A stretch of 64,000 nt of DNA from Algoriphagus pacificus (GCF_017254845.1 NZ_JAFKCU010000004.1:186001-250000); one strand, 5' to 3'; shown: positions 17,363 to 26,289, counted from the stretch's first letter. The notes: generated from the letters alone by a model not told the origin. Numbers and translations are program-made.

Positions 17363-18906
17363 GAGAGTTCAAAGGCTGGTTTGTATTTATTCTTTTTGCT
17401 TTGGGGGCTTGTGGCCCAATTTCCGAGCGAAAGCAACCTCCTCCCACATTAGAGCAATTAGCAGCAGCGGACCTCAATCTTTCCGGAGAGCAATTGGCAA
17501 ATGCCTATTGCGCAACATGCCACGTTAAACCTGAGCCGGAGATTTTAACCAAGGTCATTTGGCAAGAAAAAGTACTCCCAGAAATGAGAAAAAGGATGGG
17601 GCTTTTTTTGGAGGAAGATTTTGGCACAACCATGCCCATTGACATGGATGTTCCCGATGGGGTTTACTCTGATTTTCCCTACATCAAGAAAGATGATTGG
17701 GCAAAATTGAAAAGCTACTATTTGGAGAATGCTCCTGATAATCCGCTTCCACAAGAAGGTAGGAAAGAGATTATAGCAGGTGTGCCTGGCTTCCAAATGA
17801 TTCAGCCAGAGTATGCTGAAACTTATGCAAATCTGGTAACTATGCTTAGGGTTCATCCACAGACTGGAGACTTATGGCTGGGTCATAGATTTAAATCCTT
17901 GTTTGTCTTAGATTCTAAAAATGATTTCCAAATTCTGGATTCCATAGGCACAGATACTGCCCCAATTGACATTCGATGGGGTGAGATTGATGATACTTTT
18001 GAGCTCTTGACTATGGGTTTGATGGATCCATCTAATGACTCTGTTGGGCAAATCAGCCGATATAAAAAAGTGAATTCTTCATGGGAGGTTGAGCCTCTTG
18101 TTCAGAGTTTACAAAGACCTGTTCAGGTAGAATATGCTGATTTTAATAAGGATGGAAAATTAGATAAAGTAATCAGTGAGTTCGGAAATCATCTGGGAGA
18201 ACTTTCCTTGTTTTTATCTGAAGGGGAGAGCTGGAAAAAGCAGATGTTAACTACAAATCCTGGTGCAAGGAGAGTGGTTGCAGAAGACTTAGATGATGAT
18301 GGCGATTTAGACATTCTTGTATTGATGACGCAAGCCAATGAAGGGTTTTTTGCCTATATCAATGAAGGTGAAGGAGTCTTTAAAGAAAAAGCAATACTTC
18401 GTTTTCAGCCGGCTTTTGGTTCCAGTGATTTTAGGTTTGTTGACATGAACAAGGACGGATTGAAGGACCTTGTTTTAGTCAATGGAGATAATGCAGATTT
18501 ATCCCAAATTTTAAAAAACTACCATGGTGTACGGATATTCTTAAATAAGGGTGATCTGGATTTTGAGTTGGCTTGGTTTTATCCCATGTATGGTGCAAGT
18601 GGTCTAGAAGTAGAGGATTTTGATCAGGATGGAGATTCAGACCTATTTGTACTGGCTTTTTTTCCAGATCAAACTCAGAAACCAAGACAAGATCTGTTGT
18701 ATTTTGAGCAAAAGGAGCAGATGGATTTTAATCCTTTCGCACCTGCGGTTGGTTTTGATTCGCATTGGTTGACAATGACAAAAGGGGACTTAGATAAAGA
18801 TGGAGACATGGATGTGGTGGTGGGTACTTTTGAATTTCAAGACTTATACTCAAAATCAAATAAACCTTGGAAACCGATAGTAATCTTTAAAAATCAAAAG
18901 AAATAA
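17359..18906 (+). CDS. Lipoprotein with c-type heme motif and FG-GAP/VCBS repeats
   Basis: 515 aa. Lipoprotein signal ILFALGAC (Cys 18). A heme c attachment motif CATCH (residues 51-55) lies in a short cytochrome-like segment (LSGEQLANAYCATCHVKPEP). Calcium-loop repeats of FG-GAP type follow: DFNKDGKLDKV, DLDDDGDLDILVLM, DMNKDGLKDLVLV, DFDQDGDSDLFVLAF and DLDKDGDMDVVVG. So a single-heme module is fused to a beta-propeller, probably on the outer surface. No distal Met ligand is certain. Overlaps cutC by 4 bp (ATGA). It may pass electrons or bind substrate; function is unknown. Last gene of the island operon. Confidence 0.88.
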   Translation: MREFKGWFVFILFALGACGPISERKQPPPTLEQLAAADLNLSGEQLANAYCATCHVKPEPEILTKVIWQEKVLPEMRKRMGLFLEEDFGTTMPIDMDVPDGVYSDFPYIKKDDWAKLKSYYLENAPDNPLPQEGRKEIIAGVPGFQMIQPEYAETYANLVTMLRVHPQTGDLWLGHRFKSLFVLDSKNDFQILDSIGTDTAPIDIRWGEIDDTFELLTMGLMDPSNDSVGQISRYKKVNSSWEVEPLVQSLQRPVQVEYADFNKDGKLDKVISEFGNHLGELSLFLSEGESWKKQMLTTNPGARRVVAEDLDDDGDLDILVLMTQANEGFFAYINEGEGVFKEKAILRFQPAFGSSDFRFVDMNKDGLKDLVLVNGDNADLSQILKNYHGVRIFLNKGDLDFELAWFYPMYGASGLEVEDFDQDGDSDLFVLAFFPDQTQKPRQDLLYFEQKEQMDFNPFAPAVGFDSHWLTMTKGDLDKDGDMDVVVGTFEFQDLYSKSNKPWKPIVIFKNQKK

Positions 18907-19027
18907 TATTCTGTTGATATAATAATATTCAATTAATAGTACTGATTAATTTTATTTTTTAGGTTACTATTTTTATTTTTTGCTCTTTTTCCGTAAATTA
19001 TTCTTTCACCTTTAAATTGTTTTGTCT

Positions 19028-19489
19028 ATGGTTAAGAGTTTTCAAGGAGTTAGAATGGTTGAACCTAAAAAATCTCCTGCCGCCCAAATATTGGTCAAAG
19101 ACCACATGAGTACTAACCTTGTCACATTCCATCCAGATGATACAATTGACATGGTATTAGAAGTACTCACCAAAAGAAAGATCTCGGGTGCTCCTGTTGT
19201 GGATGAATCTGGGTCTCTTGTAGGTATTATTTCGGAGGTAGATTGCTTAAAAGAGATTATAAAGGGTAAATACACCAATACACCTAAATTCCCTGGGAAA
19301 GTGAGGGAACATATGAGTACCGATGTTATCACTTTGGGACAAGATCTTTCACTTTTTGATGCCGCCCAAAAATTTTTAGAATTGAAAATCAGGAGATTTC
19401 CTGTGATGAAGGATGGGCGATTAATTGGTCAAATAAGTTTAAGTGATGTCATTAGGGCATTTCCTAAGCTTAAGCAGACTACATGGTAA
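19028..19489 (+). CDS. CBS-domain pair protein
   Basis: 153 aa from ATG 19028 (the longer frame begins at TTG). Two CBS motifs make up nearly the whole protein: VKDHMSTNLVTFHPDDTIDM through GAPVVDESGSLVGIISEVD, and VREHMSTDVITLGQDLSLFD through RRFPVMKDGRLIGQISLSDV. Stand-alone CBS pairs bind adenine nucleotides and act as energy or redox sensors for partner enzymes. No partner is evident among the neighbours. The gene ends inside a long palindromic terminator shared with convergent metZ. Confidence 0.93.
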   Translation: MVKSFQGVRMVEPKKSPAAQILVKDHMSTNLVTFHPDDTIDMVLEVLTKRKISGAPVVDESGSLVGIISEVDCLKEIIKGKYTNTPKFPGKVREHMSTDVITLGQDLSLFDAAQKFLELKIRRFPVMKDGRLIGQISLSDVIRAFPKLKQTTW

Positions 19490-19521
19490 TAAAGAAGGTC
19501 CCAATTGGGACCTTCTTTATT
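19488..19521. terminator. Bidirectional terminator shared by the CBS gene and metZ
   Basis: A perfect 34-bp palindrome centred at 19504/19505 with core GAAGGTCCCAATTGGGACC. It overlaps the stop codons of both convergent genes (19487-19489 and 19517-19519). Confidence 0.92.
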
Positions 19522-20689
19522 TTGATAGCTGTAGAGCTCTCTCTACGTCCTCAATAATATCATCTACATGTTCCAGTCCCACGGAAAGTCTCACCAAGCC
19601 ATCTGTAATCCCAACTCTGGCTCTTTCTTCTACAGATAGTTTGCTATGAGTAGTCGAAGCAGGGTGAGTAACGATGCTTCGACTGTCACCAAGATTTGCA
19701 GTCACAGAAATCATTTGAAGGTGATCAATGAATCGCTGTGCTCTTGCTACTCCTCCTTTTACTGTTAGCGTTATAATTCCTCCACCAAGTTTCATTTGTT
19801 TTAATGCTAACTCATGTTGAGGATGTGATTTTAGAAAAGGGTATTTGACATTTTCAAGTTCAGCGTTTCCTTCGAAATAGCTTGCTACTTTCAAAGCATT
19901 GTCACAATGTCTGTCCATTCTCACACCTAATGTTTCCATGCTTTTGGAAAGAATCCAAGCGTTGAAAGGTGAAATAGCTGGCCCTGTATGTCTGGTGAAA
20001 AATTGAACTTCTTTCATCAACTCTTCTGTACCTAGAATAAGTCCACCGAGTACTCTTCCTTGGCCATCGATATATTTTGTTGCGCTATGTGTCACAATAT
20101 GAGCTCCCCATTTTGCTGGCTGCTGCAGGTAAGGAGTTGCGAAACAATTATCAACCACCAAGATTAGATTGTGAGCTTTTGCAAAATTTCCAGCCCCTTC
20201 TAGATCGATAATTTCCAGCCCTGGATTAGAAGGAGTCTCTATGAATAGCATTTTGGTATTGGGCTGAACTAAGCTTTCCCAATTAGCGATATCAGAAATA
20301 TCTCCATAGGTTGATGTGATTCCCCATTTTGGAAATACCCTTGTCAATAATTGATGTGTTGATCCAAAAAGTGAGCGAGAGGCCAAAACATGATCTCCCT
20401 GTTGCAATAGTGAAGCGATACTTCCAAACATTGCTGCCATCCCGGAAGCAGTAGCAATTCCTGATTCAGTCCCTTCTGCAGCACAGATTTTTTCAATTAA
20501 ATCAGTGGAATTAGGGTTGGCATACCTAGAATAAATGTTTCCCTGAATTTCATCAGCAAACATGGCTCTTGCCTCTTCTGCAGAATCAAAAGTGAAGCTG
20601 GAGGTTAGGTATAGGGGAGAGGAATGCTCTTTTTGGTTGGATTTAGAAGAGTTAATCCTGATGGAATTGGTTTCGAAATGCTTTCTCAT
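19517..20689 (-). CDS. metZ: O-succinylhomoserine sulfhydrylase (Cys/Met metabolism PLP enzyme)
   Basis: 390 aa PLP enzyme of the Cys/Met metabolism family. Motifs: LYLTSSFTFDSAEEA, YSRYANPNSTDLIEK, the cofactor-phosphate site ASGMAAM, FIETPSNPGLE, VVDNCFATPYLQ and the PLP lysine in HSATKYIDGQGRVLGG. The DGQGR pattern after the lysine fits MetZ-type sulfhydrylases, which make homocysteine from an acylated homoserine and sulfide; a cystathionine gamma-synthase role is less likely. An SAM-I riboswitch and a promoter sit directly upstream, so expression should fall when S-adenosylmethionine is plentiful. The stop codon lies inside the shared terminator. Confidence 0.92.
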   Translation of the reverse strand: MRKHFETNSIRINSSKSNQKEHSSPLYLTSSFTFDSAEEARAMFADEIQGNIYSRYANPNSTDLIEKICAAEGTESGIATASGMAAMFGSIASLLQQGDHVLASRSLFGSTHQLLTRVFPKWGITSTYGDISDIANWESLVQPNTKMLFIETPSNPGLEIIDLEGAGNFAKAHNLILVVDNCFATPYLQQPAKWGAHIVTHSATKYIDGQGRVLGGLILGTEELMKEVQFFTRHTGPAISPFNAWILSKSMETLGVRMDRHCDNALKVASYFEGNAELENVKYPFLKSHPQHELALKQMKLGGGIITLTVKGGVARAQRFIDHLQMISVTANLGDSRSIVTHPASTTHSKLSVEERARVGITDGLVRLSVGLEHVDDIIEDVERALQLSK

Positions 20690-20796
20690 CGCAGAATGCC
20701 TTGATTAAATATGGACATAAAATGGCTCAATCAGTTTGAGAAAGTCAAACCATTGGCGGTCAAATCGAACTAAAAAGGGATTATTTTTTTGTAAAG

Positions 20797-20903
20797 CCAA
20801 TTTATAGTTCCCGCTAAGGGTAGGACTTGGCACCTTTCAACCGAGGTGGATGGTTGCCAGAGGGTCAATGAGCCTATTCTCTCGCCTCTTCTTTATAAAT
20901 CAG
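20797..20903 (-). ncRNA. SAM-I (S-box) riboswitch controlling metZ
   Basis: Read on the minus strand the region has the S-box elements in order: P1 ATTTATA...TATAAAT, AAGAGGCGAGAGA, CCTCTGGCAACC, a CAACC/GGTTG stem (P3), and AAGGTGCCAAGTCC. These match the conserved SAM-I core (GGCAACC and AAGGTGCNAANTCC). It lies about 107 nt before the metZ ATG. The expression platform has no evident T-run terminator; a GTTTGA/TCAAAC hairpin (20734-20750) lies between aptamer and start, so control may be translational. Confidence 0.93.
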
Positions 20904-20918
20904 TTGCCTGAAGTGCTG

Positions 20919-20950
20919 CAAAGTAAACCTGTGTCAGGTTGATTTCCAAA
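20919..20950 (-). promoter_or_regulatory. Candidate promoter of the metZ riboswitch transcript
   Basis: Minus strand TTTG (20950-20947) and TACTTTG (20925-20919) are separated by 21 bp. The -7 box has one base fewer than TAnnTTTG, but the position is right: transcription would start just before the SAM-I aptamer. Confidence 0.45.
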
Positions 20951-20960
20951 TCAATTTGAA

Positions 20961-21521
20961 TCAATTATTAAACTGATTCATCGTTCGCTCAATCCCAATG
21001 GTGCAAAATGCCAGACACATTTCTATAGCTTTATCCATGATGATTGGAAGTTCGGCAAATTCATCTTGGGTAAATTTACCAAGTACAAAGTCTACTTGCC
21101 TTCCTTTTGGAAAGTCATCTCCAATTCCCATTCGTAGTCTTGGGTAATTTTGACCGCCTGTCAGCTCTTCAATATTTTTTAATCCATTATGACCTGCTGC
21201 ACTACCTTTTGGTTTCATTCTTAATTTCCCAAAAGGAATGGCTACGTCATCTACTAGGACCAAAACATTTTCTTTGGGGATCTGTAATTCCTTCATCCAG
21301 TAATTCATTGCCTTACCACTTAGATTCATATAAGTGGTGGGTTTGATAATATGGATATTTCTGCCTTTGTATTTGAATTCGGTTTTGAAAGCAAGTCGTT
21401 CGCTCTTCCAGGAGATGGATTCTTTGTCTGCCAATCGATCAACAGTCAGAAAGCCGATGTTATGACGGGTTAGTTCGTATTCTGGCCCGATGTTTCCCAG
21501 ACCAACGAGAAGATATTTCAT
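20961..21521 (-). CDS. pth: Peptidyl-tRNA hydrolase
   Basis: 186 aa, standard length. It recycles peptidyl-tRNAs dropped by ribosomes. Signatures: LLVGLGNIGPEYELTRHNIGF (catalytic His in TRHNIGF), PTTYMNLSGKAM, LVLVDDVAIPFGKLRMKPKG, and SAAGHNGLKNIEE, where GHNGL is diagnostic. Order prs-rplY-pth on the minus strand is common in bacteria. A terminator lies between rplY and pth, so pth may depend on read-through or its own promoter. Confidence 0.97.
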   Translation of the reverse strand: MKYLLVGLGNIGPEYELTRHNIGFLTVDRLADKESISWKSERLAFKTEFKYKGRNIHIIKPTTYMNLSGKAMNYWMKELQIPKENVLVLVDDVAIPFGKLRMKPKGSAAGHNGLKNIEELTGGQNYPRLRMGIGDDFPKGRQVDFVLGKFTQDEFAELPIIMDKAIEMCLAFCTIGIERTMNQFNN

Positions 21522-21543
21522 AGGGTAGTCATTCTATGGGTAA

Positions 21544-21580
21544 AAATAAAAAATCCTGCCCAGTTAAGGAGCAGGATTTT
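21544..21580 (-). terminator. Terminator after rplY
   Basis: Arms AAATCCTGC (21551-21559) and GCAGGATTT (21571-21579). Read on the minus strand, the stem is followed by TTTTTTATTTTTA. It sits 20 bp past the rplY stop and before pth. Confidence 0.85.
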
Positions 21581-21599
21581 AGTGTTGATGCGAAGCAGA

Positions 21600-22175
21600 T
21601 TAATCTTCTACTTTCTTGCCTCTTAGAGCTCTTGGGATACCGATAGTAACCAAAGAAACGTTAGGGCTTGTAAGGATTTCAAAACCTTCTGCGTTCAATT
21701 CTGCAACTTTGAATGATTTACCCAAATCAAGGTTAGAAATGTTAGCTTCGATATAGTCAGGAAGGTCATTAGCCAATCCTTTCACTTTCAATTTTCTAGT
21801 TTTGAATTCAAGTTTACCACCTTTAGCAATACCTGGAGAAGATCCAGTTACTTTTACAGGGATTTCAAACTTGATTGGCTTGTCTTCAGTGTAAGCCATA
21901 AAGTCAGCGTGAAGCAAAGTTTCACTAACTGGGTGGAATTGAGCTTCTTTCAAAACAGCCTTCACGATTGTTCCTTCGATGTTCAATTCAACCAAATGTA
22001 CTTCAGGAGTGTAGATCAAGTCTCTGAACAAAATGATCGGAGAATAGAAATGGATTTGCTCAGGAATACCTGGTCCATAAACTACGCAGGGAACATTGCC
22101 TGTTTCTCTGATTTCTGTTAGAGAGGCACCGTCGAGATTTGCTCTTTTAAACCCTATAATCTCAAGTGTTTTCAT
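21600..22175 (-). CDS. rplY: 50S ribosomal protein L25/general stress protein Ctc
   Basis: 191 aa, i.e. the long TL5/Ctc form of L25 that binds 5S rRNA. The N-terminal domain starts MKTLEIIGFKRANLDGASLT and has GNVPCVVYGPG; the beta C-terminal domain has MAYTEDKPIKFEIPVKVTGS and GGKLEFKTRKLKVKGLANDL. The start follows prs by 27 bp on the same strand, so both are probably co-transcribed, with a terminator after it. The last residues are RALRGKKVED. Confidence 0.95.
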   Translation of the reverse strand: MKTLEIIGFKRANLDGASLTEIRETGNVPCVVYGPGIPEQIHFYSPIILFRDLIYTPEVHLVELNIEGTIVKAVLKEAQFHPVSETLLHADFMAYTEDKPIKFEIPVKVTGSSPGIAKGGKLEFKTRKLKVKGLANDLPDYIEANISNLDLGKSFKVAELNAEGFEILTSPNVSLVTIGIPRALRGKKVED

Positions 22176-22202
22176 AAGATATATATTTAATAAAATTGGT
22201 TC

Positions 22203-23129
22203 TTAAATAAATAAAGAACTGATAGAGGTGTGACCTGTTACAGCATGAATTGCTTTTGCAAATAGGTCAGCTACTGTCAATACTTTAATTTTTGAAGACT
22301 TCTGTTTTAAAGGAATAGTATCAGTGATTACCAATTCCTGAAGCACAGAGCCTTCAATATTTTCATAAGCTTTACCAGAAAGAACACCATGGGTTACAAC
22401 AGCTCTTACTGATTTAGCCCCTTTTTCCATGATGATTTGAGCTGCTTTACACAAAGTGCCTGCAGTATCTACCAAATCATCAATTAGAATGACATCTTTT
22501 CCTTCAACTTCACCAATGACTTGCATAGAAGCAATTTCATTGGCTCTTTTTCTGTGCTTATCACAGACTACCATTTCTACCTCAAAATGCTTTGCATAAG
22601 CCCTAGCTCTAGCAACTCCACCCACATCTGGTGCGGCGAAAATCATATTGTCTAGGTTGAGGCCGCTCAAATAGGGCACAAAGATAGCTGATCCATTCAA
22701 GTGATCCAAAGGAAGATCAAAAAAACCTTGAATTTGTCCTGCATGAAGATCGCAAGTCATAATTCTGTCAGCACCTGCGGATGTAATCATGTTTGCTATT
22801 GCTTTTGCAGCGATGGAAACCCTTGGCCTGTCTTTCCGATCCTGTCTGGCATATCCGAAATATGGAATCACAGCACATACTTTATAAGCACTGGCTCTTT
22901 TCGCAGCATCAATCATCAGGCATAACTCTAGAATGTTATCACTAGGAGGGTTCGTGCTTTGGATCAAAAACACGGTACATCCACGGATAGATTCATCAAA
23001 GCTAGGAGACATTTCACCGTCACTGAATTTTGACATGGTGAGTTCGCCCAGCTTTTTTCCGTAGTTTTTTGCGATTTTCTCTGCTAGTAATTGGCTGTTT
23101 CCGCCGGAAAAGATTTTGACTTCGGACAT
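22203..23129 (-). CDS. prs: Ribose-phosphate pyrophosphokinase (PRPP synthase)
   Basis: 308 aa from ATG 23129 (MSEVKIFSGGNSQLLAEKIA); the longer frame adds 30 residues of intergenic character and was rejected. It makes PRPP from ribose 5-phosphate and ATP, feeding purine, pyrimidine, His and Trp synthesis. Signatures: FSDGEMSPSFDESIRG, VFLIQSTNPPSDNILELCLM, YFGYARQDRKDRPR, the metal-binding MTCDLHAGQIQGFFD and the PRPP-binding DVILIDDLVDTAGTLCKAA. First gene of prs-rplY. Many reactions encoded later in the window (trpD, the His pathway) consume its product. Confidence 0.97.
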   Translation of the reverse strand: MSEVKIFSGGNSQLLAEKIAKNYGKKLGELTMSKFSDGEMSPSFDESIRGCTVFLIQSTNPPSDNILELCLMIDAAKRASAYKVCAVIPYFGYARQDRKDRPRVSIAAKAIANMITSAGADRIMTCDLHAGQIQGFFDLPLDHLNGSAIFVPYLSGLNLDNMIFAAPDVGGVARARAYAKHFEVEMVVCDKHRKRANEIASMQVIGEVEGKDVILIDDLVDTAGTLCKAAQIIMEKGAKSVRAVVTHGVLSGKAYENIEGSVLQELVITDTIPLKQKSSKIKVLTVADLFAKAIHAVTGHTSISSLFI

Positions 23130-23438
23130 GTTTGGTGGTTTATTCGGAGAAGAAAAGGATAGATTTCGTAAGCAAAAATAATAAAAATTGATGGGAAGGC
23201 TAAGGGATTGCAATTTCATTCAAAATATTAATTTTTTGGAATTGCCTTGATTGATTTCAAATCACTCAACCTACCGCGCTAACAACTTGCCATCCTTCCA
23301 GTCCGTGTTTGCTTATTTCATTGTGGTATTATTCCGATCCTGTAAAAATTTAAAAATAGAAGGTAGTCTCAAACAGATACCTCTTTTTTCATAGTATTTT
23401 AGGAGAGGTTAAGTCAATCCCCAACCAAATTATAGCTT
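23130..23438. other. Divergent intergenic region, prs / M14 peptidase
   Basis: 309 bp with no gene. On the minus strand TATTTTTG (23173-23180) is an exact TAnnTTTG -7 box for prs, but no -33 TTTG at the right distance is seen. A purine-rich GGAGAGGTT lies about 30 bp before the M14 gene start. No RNA structure is recognisable. Confidence 0.4.
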
Positions 23439-26168
23439 ATGAAAAAACGATTTACGCTCTTTATGATTATGATGAGCTTTTGGTCCTTTGGACTTTTTGC
23501 TCAGTCAGTTCCCACACCAAAGTCTCATTTTGGATTTGATATAGGGGATGATTATAAACTTGCCACATTCACACAATCTGAAGAATATTTTAAAAAAGTA
23601 GCAGATGCTAGTGATCGAGTAAGACTAGTAGAAATTGGAAAAACAGAATATGGGAGATCACACCCCATGATGATAGTGACTGCTCCAGCTAATTTTGAAA
23701 AGCTGGACAGATACAAGGAAATTTCTCAGACCCTCGCTAGGGCAGAAATCTCTAAAGAAGAGGCAGAGAAGTTAGTCATTGAAGGAAAGCCTGTAGTTTG
23801 GATAGATGGAGGACTACATGCCAATGAAGTGGTAGGGCCTCATCAGTTGATCGAGACGCTTTATCAACTTGCTTCAAGAACTGACGAAGAGACAATGAAG
23901 ATTTTGGATAATGTGATTATCCTACTTGTCCACGCCAATCCTGACGGGATGGAAATCATGTCAGAATGGTACATGAGAAAAGACAATCCGGAAGAAAGAG
24001 ATCAAAACATTCCTATCCTTTATCAAAAGTATGTGGGTCACGACAATAACCGTGATTTCTACATGAATAACATGAGTGAAGCAGCGAATATGTCGCTTCA
24101 ACAGTATGTAGAATGGATTCCGCAGATCATTTACAATCACCACCAATCTGGACCAGCGGGTACAGTTGTGGCAGGTCCTCCATACAGAGATCCTTTCAAT
24201 CATGTTTTTGATCCGCTAATTATTACAAGTTTGGATGCAGTTGGTGCTTCAATGATCAATAAGCTTCATCAAGAGGATAAGCCTGGATATACTCGATTAG
24301 ATGGATCGGTTTTTTCAACTTGGTGGAATGGTGGATTAAGAACCACTCCTTATTACCATAACATCATCGGTATCTTAACTGAAATCATTGGTAATCCAAC
24401 TCCTTCAACTGTTCCTTTGGTGCCAGATAGGCTTATTCCAAACAATGGGACTCCCTATCCGGTAACTCCTCAAGAATGGCATTTCAGAAGATCAATTGAT
24501 TATTCTGTTTCCCTGAACTATGGCATTTTAAACCATGCAGTAAGACATGGAGATGAATTGCTTTATAATATTTACCTAATGGGGAGAAATGCTATCGAAA
24601 AAGGCAGCAAGGACAATTGGACCATGTATCCAAAATATGCTCAGGCTGTTCAGGATGCTTTTGAAGCTTCTCAGAAAAAGAAATCGGAAGATGATGAAGA
24701 TGCAGTCTTTTTTGGCTTTAGATCAGGAATACCAGCACAATTCTATGATTCAGTTTATAAAGATCCAGCTAGAAGAGATCCAAGAGGATATATTTTGTCA
24801 GCTGACCAACCTGATTTTCCAACAGCTATCAAATTCTTAAATGCCTTAATTAAATCTGGAATTTTAGTCCACAAGGCTACAGCTGAATTTACAGTAAATG
24901 GAAAAACTTATCCAGCTGGGTCTTATGTGGTCAAAACAGATCAGGCTTTCCGTCCGCACGTGATTGATATGTTTGAGCCACAAGATCACCCGAATGACTT
25001 TTTGTACCCAGGCGGACCTCCGATCAGACCTTACGATGCTGCTGGTTGGACTTTAGCATATCAGATGGGTTCAGAAATAGATCGCATCATGGAAGATTTT
25101 GATGGTCCGTTTGAGCGCATGCCTTATGGTGAGATTTTAAACCCTGATCCAAAAGCATTAGTAGCCAGCTCAGGTTATTTATTGGATGCTAGAGGGAATA
25201 ATAGTTTTATGGCTGTAAATGATCTTTTGAAAGCAAAAGTTAAGGTTTATAGAACAAGTTCTGAAGTAAACGGTCTTCCTGCTGGATCCTTCTATGTTGG
25301 AGGAGCTGGTAAGAAAGTTTTAGAAAATGCAGCACAAGAATACGGTGTATATCCTGTAGCAGTCAAAGGGATACCTTCTGGCGCAAAAGAGATTAAGCCG
25401 GCTAGAATTGGTCTTTTTGATCAATATGGTGGTTCTATGCCATCTGGTTGGGTGAGATGGATGATGGAACAATTCCATTTCCCTTTCCAACTTGTTTTTC
25501 CTGAGGAAATCGACGGAGGTAATTTAAATGAGAAATTCGATGTAATCGTCTTCATCGGTCCAGGTATACCAGGGGAAAACTCCAATGGAGGAGGCTATTC
25601 AAGAAGACAGCCGAAAGCAGAAGATATCCCTGAAGAGTACAGACATATGCTGGGAGGAATTTCAACAGATAAGTCAATTCCTCAATTGAAGGAGTTCATT
25701 GAAAAAGGCGGCAATGTAATCACTGTAGGTTCTGCTACTGATTTAGCCTTCCATTTGGATTTGCCTGTGGAAGACGCCTTGGTAGAAATGGGGCCAAATG
25801 GTATGCCGAGAAGCCTTAGTGGGGAGAAATATTATGTGCCTGGTTCGGTTCTTGAAATGCACGTTGACAATTCAGTTCCTATCAATTATGGAATGGGAGA
25901 TAAGGCTTATATCATGTTTAACAGAAGTCCGGTGTTTAAGCTTGCTCCTACCGCTGGAAACATGGGCGTAAAACCTATTGCTTGGTTTGGAGAAGAGGAG
26001 CCGCTAAAAAGCGGTTGGGCTTGGGGTCAATCTTACCTGAAAAATGGAGTGACTGCCTTTGAAGCTCAACTAGGCAAAGGAAAACTTTATGCATTTGGAC
26101 CTGAGATTACTTTCAGAGCTCAATCACATGGAACATTTAAAATGCTATTCAATGGTCTCTATAAATAG
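23439..26168 (+). CDS. M14 family zinc carboxypeptidase, secreted
   Basis: 909 aa. Signal peptide of about 21 residues ending GLFAQ. The peptidase domain carries the zinc ligands HANE (127-130, in WIDGGLHANEVVG) and a later His (IIYNHHQSG, 234/235), with NNRD (203-206) as the substrate-binding Arg region. The long C-terminal part (about 560-909) has a glutamine-amidotransferase-like or Rossmann layout (ARIGLFDQYGGSMPSGWVRW, KFDVIVFIGPGIPG, NVITVGSATD). This double layout is common in Bacteroidetes secreted M14 enzymes. Probably degrades peptides in the periplasm or outside; it may serve the peptide-glycan island upstream, but no linkage is shown. A terminator follows. Confidence 0.9.
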   Translation: MKKRFTLFMIMMSFWSFGLFAQSVPTPKSHFGFDIGDDYKLATFTQSEEYFKKVADASDRVRLVEIGKTEYGRSHPMMIVTAPANFEKLDRYKEISQTLARAEISKEEAEKLVIEGKPVVWIDGGLHANEVVGPHQLIETLYQLASRTDEETMKILDNVIILLVHANPDGMEIMSEWYMRKDNPEERDQNIPILYQKYVGHDNNRDFYMNNMSEAANMSLQQYVEWIPQIIYNHHQSGPAGTVVAGPPYRDPFNHVFDPLIITSLDAVGASMINKLHQEDKPGYTRLDGSVFSTWWNGGLRTTPYYHNIIGILTEIIGNPTPSTVPLVPDRLIPNNGTPYPVTPQEWHFRRSIDYSVSLNYGILNHAVRHGDELLYNIYLMGRNAIEKGSKDNWTMYPKYAQAVQDAFEASQKKKSEDDEDAVFFGFRSGIPAQFYDSVYKDPARRDPRGYILSADQPDFPTAIKFLNALIKSGILVHKATAEFTVNGKTYPAGSYVVKTDQAFRPHVIDMFEPQDHPNDFLYPGGPPIRPYDAAGWTLAYQMGSEIDRIMEDFDGPFERMPYGEILNPDPKALVASSGYLLDARGNNSFMAVNDLLKAKVKVYRTSSEVNGLPAGSFYVGGAGKKVLENAAQEYGVYPVAVKGIPSGAKEIKPARIGLFDQYGGSMPSGWVRWMMEQFHFPFQLVFPEEIDGGNLNEKFDVIVFIGPGIPGENSNGGGYSRRQPKAEDIPEEYRHMLGGISTDKSIPQLKEFIEKGGNVITVGSATDLAFHLDLPVEDALVEMGPNGMPRSLSGEKYYVPGSVLEMHVDNSVPINYGMGDKAYIMFNRSPVFKLAPTAGNMGVKPIAWFGEEEPLKSGWAWGQSYLKNGVTAFEAQLGKGKLYAFGPEITFRAQSHGTFKMLFNGLYK

Positions 26169-26188
26169 AGCTTTCGAACTTTGATTGG

Positions 26189-26219
26189 AAAGCTGTCTCT
26201 AACAAGGGGCAGCTTTTTT
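26189..26219 (+). terminator. Terminator after the M14 peptidase gene
   Basis: AAAGCTG (26189-26195) pairs with CAGCTTT (26210-26216), with further partial pairing inside, followed by TTTTTTATTTT. Confidence 0.75.
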
Positions 26220-26289
26220 ATTTTCTTTATGTTTGGGGTAGAGGTAAACTTCAGTTTCAATTTTCAGTATACCATCTAAAATAAAGTTA

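Noticed and set aside
23173-23180. TATTTTTG as the prs promoter
   Set aside because: The -7 box is exact, but no TTTG lies 18-21 bp upstream; kept only as a mention in the gap entry.
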